In this document: positions 22,365-32,424 of the stretch, one piece after another | Position numbering within the stretch: the stretch's first letter is position 1 | Layout of the letters: each line of letters begins with the position of its first letter | DNA from: Oreohelix idahoensis | Lineage: Eukaryota; Mollusca; Gastropoda; Stylommatophora; Oreohelicidae | Direction of reading: 5' to 3' | Assembly: GCA_024509875.1 (NCBI GenBank) | Contig: JAMPIV010016225.1 | Location: forward strand, 186,001 to 250,000 | DNA length: 64,000 nt | Position numbers and translations under genes: made by a program | Notes under the pieces: generated by a model | Told to the model about the DNA's origin: nothing | Database searches by the model: none | Seen by the model: the letters and a program-made list of their open reading frames with translations, nothing else

Positions 22365-23205
22365 CTGAAACAGAAAACATCACATTTTTATACTCCTATT
22401 TAGAATAAAAAGACACCACAGATTTAGACATCTGGTAAAAGCAAAAGTTAAATATACACTTTCATATTTAAGGGCATTTGTCGAGAATGTGTAGAATAGG
22501 AAGCATCCATAAGTTAAAAACATAAGGAACGTAGGCACAGATAGTTAAGAAATTTGGAAAATGCTCTAACCTTTTTTTTTTATCTTCTGCACCATTAAAT
22601 AACAAATTATCCATAACACTAGTCTGAATAAGGCATTACAGAGGAAGGTTTTCGGTCAATGAAAGCCTAGCAAAACTAGGACAGTAAATATTCACAAAGC
22701 TTGATGATATTTTGAAATTTCCCTTTTTCTCAGTGTAATATTACACATCATTTTAATTAACATGACTTGTTTGTAAAAAGAAACTGGCATTACCTGCTGA
22801 CAAGGAAGATTCTTATTTTTGATCTGGTGAAAAGTGTTCACATAAATTTGTATACTGTGAATTACGATTTTAAGAATATCAGGCTTCCCACAAATTATTA
22901 ACAAAATATAGGTTTTTTTTAATATGCTGAAAAATGTTTTAATTAAATTTTAATGAACAACTAGATTAAAATTTTTTTTTTTTTTTACCCCAAATCAACA
23001 GAAAAATCTCTCCATGTACTACAATACTGGTTTAATATAAGAAACTGCCTGTTTGTTGTTATGAAGTGACTGTTTAGAAGTAAACTTTATATTTCATATT
23101 TATGATGTGAATATTTAGAGAAGGAAAAATTCTTACTGTGATCACCTGTTTAAAAAAAAAAAAGACAAAGAAGACAGGATTGAAAATATAAAAGAATGAA
23201 AACAA
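22365..23205. other. Intronic sequence, nothing recognised
   Basis: AT-rich, with poly-A/T runs near 22570, 22970 and 23150. No motif was recognised. Confidence 0.4.
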
Positions 23206-23460
23206 CAGATTGAGATACCATCTATTCAACAAGCTCAAGATAGGATCTACCGATCAGTGTAACTGTGGCACTGATAAAATGACTGCTGAACATCTGCTTC
23301 AAAGTTGACCCTTATATGTGGTACAGAGAAAGCGCAAATGGCCGACGCCAGCTCCTTTCGTGGAAAAGCTTTACGGGGATTCAAATAGCCTCAAACTGAC
23401 TACTGCTTTCTTTGAGAACATTCAAGTGGACGTCTGAGAGTGTACGAAGACGAAGATGAT
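23206..23460 (+). mobile_element. RNase H-type LINE 3' end
   Basis: Forward translation NRLRYHLFNKLKIGSTDQCN then CGTDKMTAEHLLQS and, after a stop, FVEKLYGDSNSLKLTTAFFE. It matches the last 80 codons of the LINE at 53719-57228 (NRLRYHLYHKYKIG, CGTSPMTVEHLLQYCP). It is a short 5'-truncated copy with at least one stop. Confidence 0.75.
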
Positions 23461-23630
23461 GAAAACAACTACAGTGTGAGCAATTCTATAGGAAAAATTG
23501 AAAAGTGAGAATACTGGAGAAACCTGTGCTGATGTATTTCAGAAACCACCACTATTATTTGAAAGAGATAGAAATAAACAGGAATATCTGGCTCAAAATG
23601 ACACACAATACAACAACTAAAGTGTCTCAC

Positions 23631-23873
23631 CAATTCTTCTCTGTTCAAATCATTGACCTCTGAGGTCATCCTAACCTCCACTGCTTCTCCCCGCCTCAGA
23701 TCAAAAGCTTTCATATCTACCAGGGGGTAGCCTAGCACTCTGCCAGCACTGCTGTTGTTATTGTTGTCACTGATGAAGGCCTGTCTAGCAGCCAGCCCTT
23801 GTTTTGAATCACTGATGTTTTTTAGCAAACTGGAATACTGCAGCTGATCTGTAATTTTCACTTCATGTTCTTT
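23631..23873 (-). CDS. Exon E11 of the zinc-finger gene
   Basis: 243 bp, phase 0 at both ends. Acceptor CCACAG ending at 23874, donor GTGAGA starting at 23630. The first codons KEH supply the last His of the finger begun in E10 (C-x2-C-x12-H-x4-H). Then a linker KITDQLQYSSLLKNISDSKQ, an Asn run, and an acidic end EVNDLNREEL. Confidence 0.88.
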
Positions 23874-24163
23874 CTGTGGTAAAACAATAGCAGAAAAATG
23901 CATTCTTGCATGAAAATGAACAAATAAAACCTAATGGCAAAGGATGATAAATTAAAAACAAGTTAAAGTCACAGAATGACAGATGACAAACAGAAGTTAA
24001 TTAACATCAGCAACTGTTCATCACATGGTTGTACTCATGAAAGTAAAAAATCAACACGGAATTAAACAGATGAAAAGAACAAAGAATAAAAACTAGAGAG
24101 AATGAGACATTTTAAAAAGAAACAAAACAAATAGACAAAACACAAACAAGACTAAGAATCACC

Positions 24164-24530
24164 CATGTGTTACCGGTGCTGGAAAGGAAAGCAAAGAAAA
24201 TTAACACTGCGAAATGTATAACTAATGGCAAGAACCAGACATGCGCCAGTGGAGTGGAACAAGATATGAGAAGAAGATGCTGGAGATGGATAGGACATAC
24301 ATTGAGGAAACCTGTTAATAGCATTACAAGGCAGTCCTTGTTCTGGTAATCCCCAGGGTAAGAGAGAAAGAGGAAGACCTAGGAACACATGGAGAAGAGA
24401 AATGGAGAAAGACATGAAGGGGATGAAGAAAGAAGACATGGAAAAACGTCAGGACAGTAATATGGCAAAAGTTTGTTGAAGGTCTATGCTCCTGGGGGAG
24501 CTGAAAGGTGATGATGATGAAGACTAAGGA
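24164..24530 (+). mobile_element. Chimera: family G SINE head joined to a LINE 3' end
   Basis: 24165-24213 matches the 5' end of the full-length G SINE (ACCCATGTGTTACCGGTGCTGG versus the 42300 copy). Directly after it the sequence becomes the ITNGKNQT...[18 protein letters not shown] part of the LINE tail, ending with AAGGCAGTCCTTGTTCTGG and a GATGATGATGA run. RT template switching is one explanation; chance juxtaposition is another. Confidence 0.6.
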
Positions 24531-24749
24531 TAATAAGAAAGGGATAGACAGAAATGGAGAAACATGAACGAATTCAGTTTGTAAAGATGACCACTTAGAG
24601 AGGGTATGAAATGTTTATTCTGAAACACCAAAATACCTTAAACATGTCTGCCTTCCTTGAGGCTCCCTCTTATCAAGTGAATGGTTGTCTTGCTCTACAA
24701 AACTATACAAGCACGAAAACCTTTTCCACACAAATGAGTACACACTAAC

Positions 24750-24881
24750 CCTCCGGTGATCCAGCATATCCAATTCTCCACTGAAGCTGCCTTCACACTC
24801 CGGGCAGTAGAACATGTTCTGGTTTTGGTGGATTCGCATGTGACGCTGAAGAAGATACTCCCTGCTGAAGCTCTTTCGACA
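24750..24881 (-). CDS. Exon E10 of the zinc-finger gene: two half fingers
   Basis: 132 bp, phase 0 at both ends. Acceptor CTTTCAG ending at 24882, donor GTTAGT starting at 24749. It begins CRKSFSREYLLQRHMRIH, the second Cys and both His of the finger opened in E9. It then carries FYCPECEGSFSGELDMLDHR, the start of the next finger, closed by KEH in E11. Both introns therefore fall within zinc fingers. The fingers are tandem with a short linker (QNQNM), suggesting they bind together. Confidence 0.9.
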
Positions 24882-25214
24882 CTGAAAGGAGTTTTTGCTA
24901 CTGTTAAAGTACTACAATTAGTAGACAATGTGCAAATATAGGTGTCTGGACACTGATAGGAGTTGAGAAAAGTTAATCCTATAGAAAGAAACGTGTAAAT
25001 AATGAACTTTTCCCCCACATTCCACAATATCACAAGTATAGTACAAACAGCAGAAGGAAGGAACTAGTGAGACGAAAATGACTCAGTGAATCTGAACCTT
25101 TTCAGGTCTTTTTTCTTTAACCTGAAGTGTCTTCCAATAGTCAAATTATTTTCTTCAAATGAGTGTCTCAGACCCGGCATGGCACTTGATGATGTTGTAT
25201 TGCCGCCATCAGCT

Positions 25215-25625
25215 TCTTCAAAACATAAACTCAATTCATCATTATTAATCCCTTTCAGCTTCCTCTGGAGCACAGGCCTTCAATACCTTCATGCCATGCT
25301 TTCCTGTCCTGTGCTATCTGCTCAAGATCTTTCCATGTTTACTTTAGCCTTTTCTTGCCTGTCTCTAGTTCACTTATCTCCCCTAACTTCCCTTACCTTG
25401 AAGATTCCAGGATAAGGCTGCCTGGTAATGCTACCAACAATTTTCCTCAGTGTGTGTCTAATACAATGCCAGCATCTTCTTCTCAAAACTTGTTCCACTG
25501 GCACTTGTCTGGCTCTTGTCATTAGTTCCACACGGGTGAGCTTACCATACTATTTCAGTCCTTCTATTCTACACAAGCACCCATTTATGAAAGCCTGTAA
25601 CTTATTGATGGTGTCTTCTTGAATA
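25215..25625 (-). mobile_element. LINE 3'-end fragment
   Basis: Reverse copy of the tail family: the complement of KRLQ, GHTLRK and ITRQPYPGIFK-like phrases, with the block ACCTTGAAGATTCCAGG near 25396. Its right end adjoins the target duplication of the LINE at 25636. Confidence 0.6.
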
Positions 25626-26692
25626 ATCTACTAATCTCATCTCATCTCAACCCGTAACCCGTCATGGGTCGTAGGGGTGCCATGGTGGAAGCATCAGCAG
25701 ACAGGGTACTCCACTGCTCTCTATCCTCAGCAATGCGTACAAGTGTGGAAAAACCGTGCCCTGTCCATTCTTTGATGTTATCAGCCCAGGATTTTCTTTG
25801 CCTTCCTCTTCTCCGTTTACCTTCGATTGTTCCCTAGAGGATCGTTTTCGAAAGGGAGTCATGATGAGTTACATACCCAAACCAGGCAAGCTTTCGACGT
25901 TTCACAACTGACAAAAGTGGTTCTTGGTGGCCTGCATACATGTTTATTTTCTCTCTAACAGACATTTGTTTTGTGCTCTTTATAGCAAATGCGCAAAATT
26001 CTTCTATAACATTTATACTCGAAAGCCTGAATCCTTCACTCCGTATCTGCAGTGAGTGTCCAGCCCTCGCACCCATACAAGAGAATAGATAATACAAGTG
26101 ATTTGTATAATTTGGTCTTCACAGGAAAACTGATGTTACTTTTCCAGATCACATTCAGTCTTGTCATGGCAGCTGAGGCCATCTCAAGTCTTGTCTTGAT
26201 TTCTTTACTTGATCTTCCATCACTACATATAGTGGACCCCAGATATTTAAAGGTGTTCACTTCTAACATTTTCCCATTTAACGTAATGTTGGTCGGAACA
26301 TGTTTCTTATGGCTATTCACCAATATCTTGCTTTTTTTCTATATTAATTTCCATCCCATACGTTCTTGTTACTTTCTCCAGTCTAGAGGTAAGGTCTTGA
26401 AGTTCTGATTCTGTTCCAGCTGTAAGATCGATATCAGCAGCAAAACGTAGATTGCAAAGAGGTCGGCCTCCAATCGATATGGTTGTTTTATAATCGTAGA
26501 GAGCCTCTTGCATAATATGTTCTAGATATATATTAAAAAGCACTGGGGACAGGATACATCCCTGACGAACTCCTACAGTTGTTTTGAAAAATTCTCCAAT
26601 GTCACTGCTTGCAAAAACAGCACTGCTTGCATCCTTGTATAGTGCTTCAATGATATCTATGATGTTGGTATCAAAATTGAATTTTCTCATTA

Positions 26693-28872
26693 CACTGACA
26701 AACAACATTTTTCTTTCTTATCTAAGAATAAGTTTTCTTAGGTCAGTTTCTTGCGCTGATTTCAAATCTGAAATCCGTTTATCTCTATCACATCGGGTTC
26801 TTAAGATATTTGTGAATAAATATATTTTTGGGAAACCGTTATTTGCTCCGTTTCATTTTTACTATATAACTTATTAAAAATTAATAAAATGCAAATTAAT
26901 TCTACTTTTTATACTGCTAAAAGATGCATGACATATGTTACGCTATTTTTCAAATAGTTACTGTATTTTGAAATAATTCTGAGCAAAATATGGCTTCTAG
27001 AAGTTGTAGAAATTCGGCTGATCTGTTCTGTTACGTGTGCGGATATTTTACCGATTGTGTTCACCAGAAAAACTTTACACCATTACTAAAGAAAGCATAT
27101 GAACTTTATTTTGATTCGAAAGTTGATGATGCAAATAAATCTTGGAAGCCAAATGCAGTTTGTTCGACTTGTGCAAATACATTGGCAGGTTGGTTACGAA
27201 AATCGCCGAAGCATAAGTCGATGCCTTTTGGAGTGCCAGTAATATGGCGTGAACCGACAAATCACGCTACTGATTGTTACTTCTGCTTGACAAATATCCA
27301 TGGTTTCACTTTTAAAACTAGAAAGTCTGTGGTTTATCCAAATATTGAATCGGTTTCTAAACCAGTGCCTCATGATCCAATCACGTGTCCGAACCCAGTT
27401 CCACCAGAACAATATCCGTTGGACGTGAATGAACCAAACGAAATTGATAGTTTACCTGCTTTAGAAACTAATTCTGACTCGGATTATATACCGGTGAATG
27501 ATGGTGTTCACTTAATTAACCATTCAGACTTTCAGATCTAATACGTGATCTCGCTCTTACCAAAGGACAAGCCGAATTACTTTGTTCGCGACTCAAAGAA
27601 CGGAATCTTTTAGCGCCCAGTACTCCGATATCTAAATTTCGTCATAGACACAGAGAACTTGTTCAATACTTTGAGATGGATGATGACATTTGCTATTGCA
27701 AAGATGTAAACGGTCTAATGGTGCACCTCGGTCATGAGCACATAGTCAACGAATGGCGACTTTTCATCGACTCTTCCAAGACTAGTCTAAAAGCCGTGTT
27801 ATTGCATAACGGAAATTTATTTTCATCAATTACAGTCGCCTACTCTGTTCATATGAAAGAAACTTATGACAATATGGCTATACATTTGGCAAAAATAAAG
27901 TACAATGACTACCAATGGCGGATTTGTGGAGACCTAAAGGTCATTGCAATTCTCACAGGCATGCAGACTGGGTATACTAAATTTTGTTGCTTCCTATGTG
28001 AATGGGACAGCCGCAACAGACAGGAACATTATGCAAGAAAGATGGGGCCTGTCAGGGATCATATGCAGCTCGGGCATAAAAATGTAATACACGAGCCATT
28101 AGTTAACAAAGACAGCATCATTTTACCACCGATACATAAAAGTTGGGGCTCATGAAGAATTTCGTAAAAGTGTTAGATAAAACGAGCAAAGCTTTCACTT
28201 ATCTTCGAGAAAAGTTTCCGCAAGTTAGCGATGCAAAGATAAAGGAAGGTATCTTTGTAGGACCTCAGATTAGGAAAGTTATTGCAGACAAACAGTTTGA
28301 GAACTTGTTACATGGTAGTGAACTTCGCGCATGGATGGCATTCAAATCGATCGTCGATAACTTTCTGGGAAATCACAAATCTGTCGACTATGTGCATATT
28401 GTTAAGCAGTGCATAGATGCATACAGAATTGTGGGCTGTAACATGTCCCTCAAAATCCATTTGCTCGATTCGCATCATGACTTTTTCCCTGACAACCTTG
28501 GCGAAGTCAGCGATGAACATGGAGAACGATTCCATCAAGATATCGCCGTAATGAAGTCACGTTATCAAGGACGGTGGAGTGTGACCATGCTTGCCGATTA
28601 TTGTTGGATGCTTCATCGCGATGTACCACATGCCATTCACCGACGAAAGTCGACTGCAAAGAAATTCAAGCCTACATAACTGTTATACTTCTTGTACGAA
28701 TGATGTTGTAATACTGTATGCGTTGTTAAAAACCTTCAATTGCATATTTCTAGAGATCCCGACCTGATAGAGAAAAACAGTTTGCAGATTTAAAAACAGC
28801 GCATTAAAATTGACCAGAAAAACATAGACATGTTTGAGAAAGAAAAAATAATTTTTTTTTTGTTAGCCAGTG
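26693..28872 (+). mobile_element. CACTA-like DNA transposon nested in the LINE (2180 bp)
   Basis: Flanked by TTA on both sides (26690-26692, 28873-28875). Termini are imperfect inverted repeats beginning CACTGACAAACAA on the left and CACTGGCTAACAA on the right, with TTTTTCTTTCT further in. CACTG ends with a 3-bp TTA duplication are typical of the EnSpm/CACTA (CMC) superfamily. Removing the element plus one TTA leaves the LINE RT frame continuous (GLWQIMRKF), which fixes the boundaries. It carries one transposase-like gene with two frameshifts. Confidence 0.88.
26990..28679 (+). pseudogene. Transposase-like gene of the CACTA-like element, two frameshifts
   Basis: Three consecutive frames: 26990-27541, about 27527-28155 and 28143-28679. 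The N-terminus has a zinc-binding cluster (CYVCGYFTDC...CSTC). The middle has RLFIDSSKTSLKAVLLHN, RICGDLKVIAIL and a C-x2-C in KFCCFLCEWDSR. The end has DEHGERFHQD. I infer an RNase H-fold D-D-E core (FID, GDLK, GERF). The protein belongs to a family of uncharacterised proteins common in invertebrate genomes. Each frame change fits loss of one base (near 27530 and near 28143), so this copy looks inactive unless these are assembly errors. Its base composition is less AT-rich than the flanks. Confidence 0.8.
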
Positions 28873-28955
28873 TTATTTGCCATAAGCCTTCATGCCAGAC
28901 TCGATCAAAGACTTTTGTGAAATCGATGAAGTTATAGTATAAATCGCGTTGATGA

Positions 28956-29204
28956 TGTCGGCATCTGTGGCCTAATTGGATATGAACGCAGTTTCATAAT
29001 CCAGATATACCAGGTTCGAAACGTGCTGCAGGCGGTTTGGTAGCAGATCGCTTTGTGTGGATTTTTAACAATGGTATAAGCGCTGTACCGTTCAGAAAGC
29101 AATGGCAAACTACTGAATGAAAAAATTGCCTAGAAAAATCACAAACAGCCAATAAAAGCTGGGGTTGATTGCCACGTCCTGTAAAGGATAAGCAACTAAC
29201 TTTT
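28956..29204 (+). mobile_element. tRNA-derived SINE (family T5) inside the LINE
   Basis: The head GGCATCTGTGGCCTAATTGG has an A-box (TGGCCTAATTGG), and GGTTCGAAAC is a B-box about 45 bp on, with a CAT-like anticodon loop (GTTTCATAATC). The body contains AGCAATGGCAAACTACTGAA. It replaces about 20 codons of the LINE between IFNIRL and LYYNFIDF. Target duplication was not resolved, so borders are approximate. Confidence 0.75.
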
Positions 29205-30406
29205 TAATCTAATATTGAAGATTTGTTCTGAGGTACTTCTTTTTGGTCTAAAGCCAGCCTCGGACAAGATTTCTTCTGATTTCTGTTTTATTCTGTTCAA
29301 AAGTATCCTTAACATCACTTTACTTGGATGACTAATAAGGCTAATGGTTCTGTAATTCTTGCACATTTTTAGATTTCCTTTCTTTGGAAGCGGTATTACT
29401 AATGACTGCGCCCACTCTTTTGGCCATTTTTTTGTACTCCATATCTTCTGGCAAATTATTGTCATGATTTTTACTATATCTGGTCCTCCATATTTCAAGA
29501 GCTCTGCTGGGATATTATCCACACCCGGTGACTTCCCTCCTTTCATCGAACATATAGCCTCTTCCATTTCTTCCCGTAATACTGCTGCATTTCCAAGTTC
29601 CCTGTTTCCACACTTAATGTTGTTTAATTTGCTATAGTCAGGGTCGAGTTTACAGTTATATAATTCTTTACAATATTCTGTCCACCTTCTCATTACAGCT
29701 GTTTTTTCATTGAGCAGAGTCCCATTGCTATCTTCTATGACAGTTACCCTGGGCTGTTGGGGTTTTGAAAGTCTTCTTAATGTGTCGAAAGCTGCCTTGC
29801 TGTTATCTTTTATTAGCCCCAGTATTAATGGACTCACATTGATCAGCTACCGATTTTTCTTTGGCCTGTTTCATTTTCTTTCTAATATTTTTATTCACCA
29901 TACTGTATTGCCATGCTGCTTCAGGAACCTCTTTCTTAACCTTTTTCATTTCCCGCCGTATATCACATGTCATATGTAACCCATGGTTTATTTTCTTTCT
30001 TTTACCAAGTATTTCTGTTGCTGATTCAATGAGCACATCTTTCATGTTCTCAGTGATTGAGTTGATATCATCCTCCAGAAAGTTGAGACCTGCAAATTTT
30101 CCTCCAGCAGTTGTCTCAAAGATTCCCGCGATTTCTGGATCTTTCAGTTTGTCTAAATTGAATCTTAACTGAGAACATCTGTTTTGATTATAATTCTTTT
30201 TGAGTTTAAGCTTGAGCATCAATAATACTATGTGGTGATCATTACCAATGTCGGCGCCATGAAAAGTCCTAGTCTTGGCTTTATTAATCTACTAATACCA
30301 TCTAACAATAGCTATCAATTCAACAAGCCTGACGTTCAATTATAGGAAAACAGACCAGGTAAACAATATTGGACTTCCCCCCCCCCCCCCCCCACAGAAA
30401 GCTCAC

Positions 30407-30559
30407 CTTGACACATGTGTATCCACCACTCATACGGTCCCTGGGTTCAAGCTGGGGTGACCCATTCAATGACTCATCCGAGTGCAGTATGGGACTAAAC
30501 AAGCCGGCCGAGCCATTAGACATAACATTACTGCCTATATGTTGCTCCTGCTTCTGTTT
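30407..30559 (-). CDS. Exon E9 of the zinc-finger gene
   Basis: 153 bp, phase 0 at both ends. Acceptor ATACAG ending at 30560, donor GTGAGC starting at 30406. It begins KQKQEQHIGSNVMSNGSAGL, a polar linker, and ends GGYTCVK, which opens the finger whose second Cys is the first codon of E10. A C16 run lies in the intron about 10 bp past the donor (30378-30393). Confidence 0.88.
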
Positions 30560-30837
30560 CTGTATGAGACAGAAATACGAGCATATTATTATTTCATAAA
30601 AGTCTTTATGAAGAATATTCCATGAAATAATTCAGCTGCAATGGTTTGGTTTTGGTTTTGAGGGCTATCTTCATTGCACACAGACAACTCCATCAGTGCT
30701 CCGATTTCCTCCTTTAGATCACACAAGGAGGATCTCAGCACAGTGCACAAACTCTGTAGCTCTGGCGAGAATCCCAATGTGTGTATATAGGAATCACACA
30801 TTCTATAAATATTTTTGTGGTGGGTAGATTTCTAATT

Positions 30838-31131
30838 TTTAAATTTTGTCAGGGCAGCGACCTTATGGCCTACTCTTTATGATTTCCAACTGCCATGGGA
30901 TTTTTAACGTGCGCAACTGCCACACAGGACCTCCTATTTAATTTGTCTGTATCTGAGAAGGCTAGGCATCCGATCTCATTACCCAGGAGACCTGGGGGAA
31001 GTATGACATTATTAGGACCACTGTTCGGGAAAAATATTTCCATAAATTAAATTCCCTTTACCGGGAATCAAACCTGGTACCTTTACAATTTGAGGTGGAT
31101 GTCACACCTGTTAGCCACTCCGGCCCCCTGG
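30838..31131 (-). mobile_element. tRNA-derived SINE, family T3
   Basis: Head on the right: GGGGCCGGAGTGGCTAACAG with an A-box TGGCTAACAGG, and B-box GGTTTGATTCC near 31065. The body runs through CCAGGTCTCCTGGGTAATGAG to CCTTATGG...AAATT at the left. Single copy in this window. Confidence 0.75.
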
Positions 31132-31329
31132 CTGAAATGGACAGAACAGCAACCGGAGTAATACAGAGAAGATTAAATCAGAGCTGAAAATATTTGTACA
31201 TATCATGGACACAAGGAAAAGTCCTAGAAAACTGTAATGGCTTTTAATAGCACCAGTTCATAACTTTTTATTAAAATAGTAGTTTTTGTAAATCAAGAGA
31301 AAGCCTTTGATTGGTGTTCATTCCTTATT

Positions 31330-31930
31330 TACCCTTTAGCTCCCCAAGGAGCATAAACCTTCAATAAATTGATGGCAAGTCTCCCTGTCTGTGCCATCCA
31401 CTCAACATCTTTCCATGCCTTCTGTATCCCTTTCATTTCTGTCACGAGTTCTCTTCTCCATATATGTTCCAGTCTCCCTCTATGTTTCTTACCCCGGGGA
31501 CTCCAGACCAAGGACTGCAATGTAAAGCTATTAACAGGTTTTGTCTGTGTGTGTGTGTGTGTGTTATATCCATTGCCAGCATCTTCTTCTCATGTCTTGT
31601 TCCACTTGTGTCTGGCTGTCATAAATACACATTGGTGACTTTGTGGTACCATTTCAATCCTTCTATTCTATCCAAGCACTCATCTATAAAAGCCTGTCAT
31701 TTCTCTGTTGTTGTTTTTGTTATTTTCCATGTTTTAGAGCCATACAACAGGACTGACTTGCTATATGAAGTGGAGATTCTTATTTTTGTGGTGGATTCTT
31801 TTTTCTTTTCATTTCCTTCTATTTCCCTATGCAAAGAAAGCTCCTATTGCCTTTTGTATTCTTATTTTGATATCATTGTCTGTTCTTCCAACTCTGGCAT
31901 CAAAACTGACTTCTGCATTCAATAATCACT
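31330..31930 (-). mobile_element. LINE 3'-end fragment with a (TG)n tract
   Basis: Reverse copy of the tail family: the GGAGCATAAACCTTCAATAAATTG block, a GTCTGTGCCATCCACTC block and, further right, the complement of the LLYGSKTW region (TTAGAGCCATACAACAGG near 31735). A (TG)10 microsatellite (31545-31564) has grown within it. It lies in the E8-E9 intron. Confidence 0.65.
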
Positions 31931-32269
31931 TAAAAACTAAATAACTCCAAAACTTCTAGATAATAAGACACAGGTTACAAATAAAAAAACAATGACTTTT
32001 CCAATGCATGCACTATCCTCATTGATGTTAAAAATAGATCAAGCCTGATAATTTGACCTTGATTCCTCCACCAGATCAATGTCAATTCATCACTGCAAAG
32101 TAGGTAATATAATCTTTAATAAAAGATGATCACTATTATGACATTTATTTTACTCCAAGTTTTTTAGTTACTGTGTGATGTTATCCCTATTCAACACAAT
32201 GCATCGTTGGTTACACTGTCATTCGTGTTTATTCAAGTACAACTAGTAAGCACGTACAACAAAACTTAC

Positions 32270-32353
32270 TCGATGAAACTCCTCTAACAAGAGAGCTGAG
32301 CTGTTCAAACCAGTTCCTGTCTGGTTCAAACCAGTGAACTTCTCTCTGTGACA
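32270..32353 (-). CDS. Exon E8 of the zinc-finger gene (84 bp)
   Basis: Acceptor TTCCAG ending at 32354, donor GTAAGT starting at 32269, phase 0 at both ends. It encodes CHREKFTGLNQTGTGLNSSA plus LLLEEFHR. Its CH provides the final His of the finger in E7 (KHLQ|CH, giving H-x3-H), which confirms the long E7-E8 junction across the 12-kb intron that holds the LTR element. The exon ends only 66 bp from the left target duplication of that element. Confidence 0.88.
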
Positions 32354-32424
32354 CTGGAACAGACATGAAAACACTCTCATATCATGTTTAAAATATTCCT
32401 AAGTAACTAACAAATCATGAACAA

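Larger units (their letters stand above)
25636..30284 (-). mobile_element. RTE-like LINE (5'-truncated) carrying nested insertions
   Basis: Flanked by a 12-bp duplication TAATCTACTAAT (25624-25635, 30285-30296). Read right to left: the end of an endonuclease domain (GADIGNDHHIVLL near 30250), a linker, RT with KGGKSPGVDNIPAELLKYGG near 29520, GFRPKRSTSEQIF near 29225, motif A NFIDFTKVFDRVW near 28905-28945, GVRQGCILSPVLFN near 26555, a damaged catalytic box (FAADID in place of the YADD type) near 26435, FKYLGSTICSDGR near 26240, LLYGCEGWTL near 26060, then the basic tail. A CACTA-like transposon (26693-28872) and a SINE (about 28956-29204) interrupt it. The net LINE is about 2.2 kb, same sense as the host gene, in the E9-E10 intron. 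Confidence 0.88.

Noticed and set aside
28956..29204. Functional tRNA gene at the SINE head
   Set aside because: A and B boxes are present, but the acceptor stem does not pair convincingly and the sequence continues into a SINE body.
30589..30801. 70-codon minus-strand frame (SLCTVLRSSLCDLKEEIG...) next to E9
   Set aside because: No usable donor before its stop, and the E8-E9 junction is already phase-consistent and closes no finger here. Possibly an old element or pseudo-exon.
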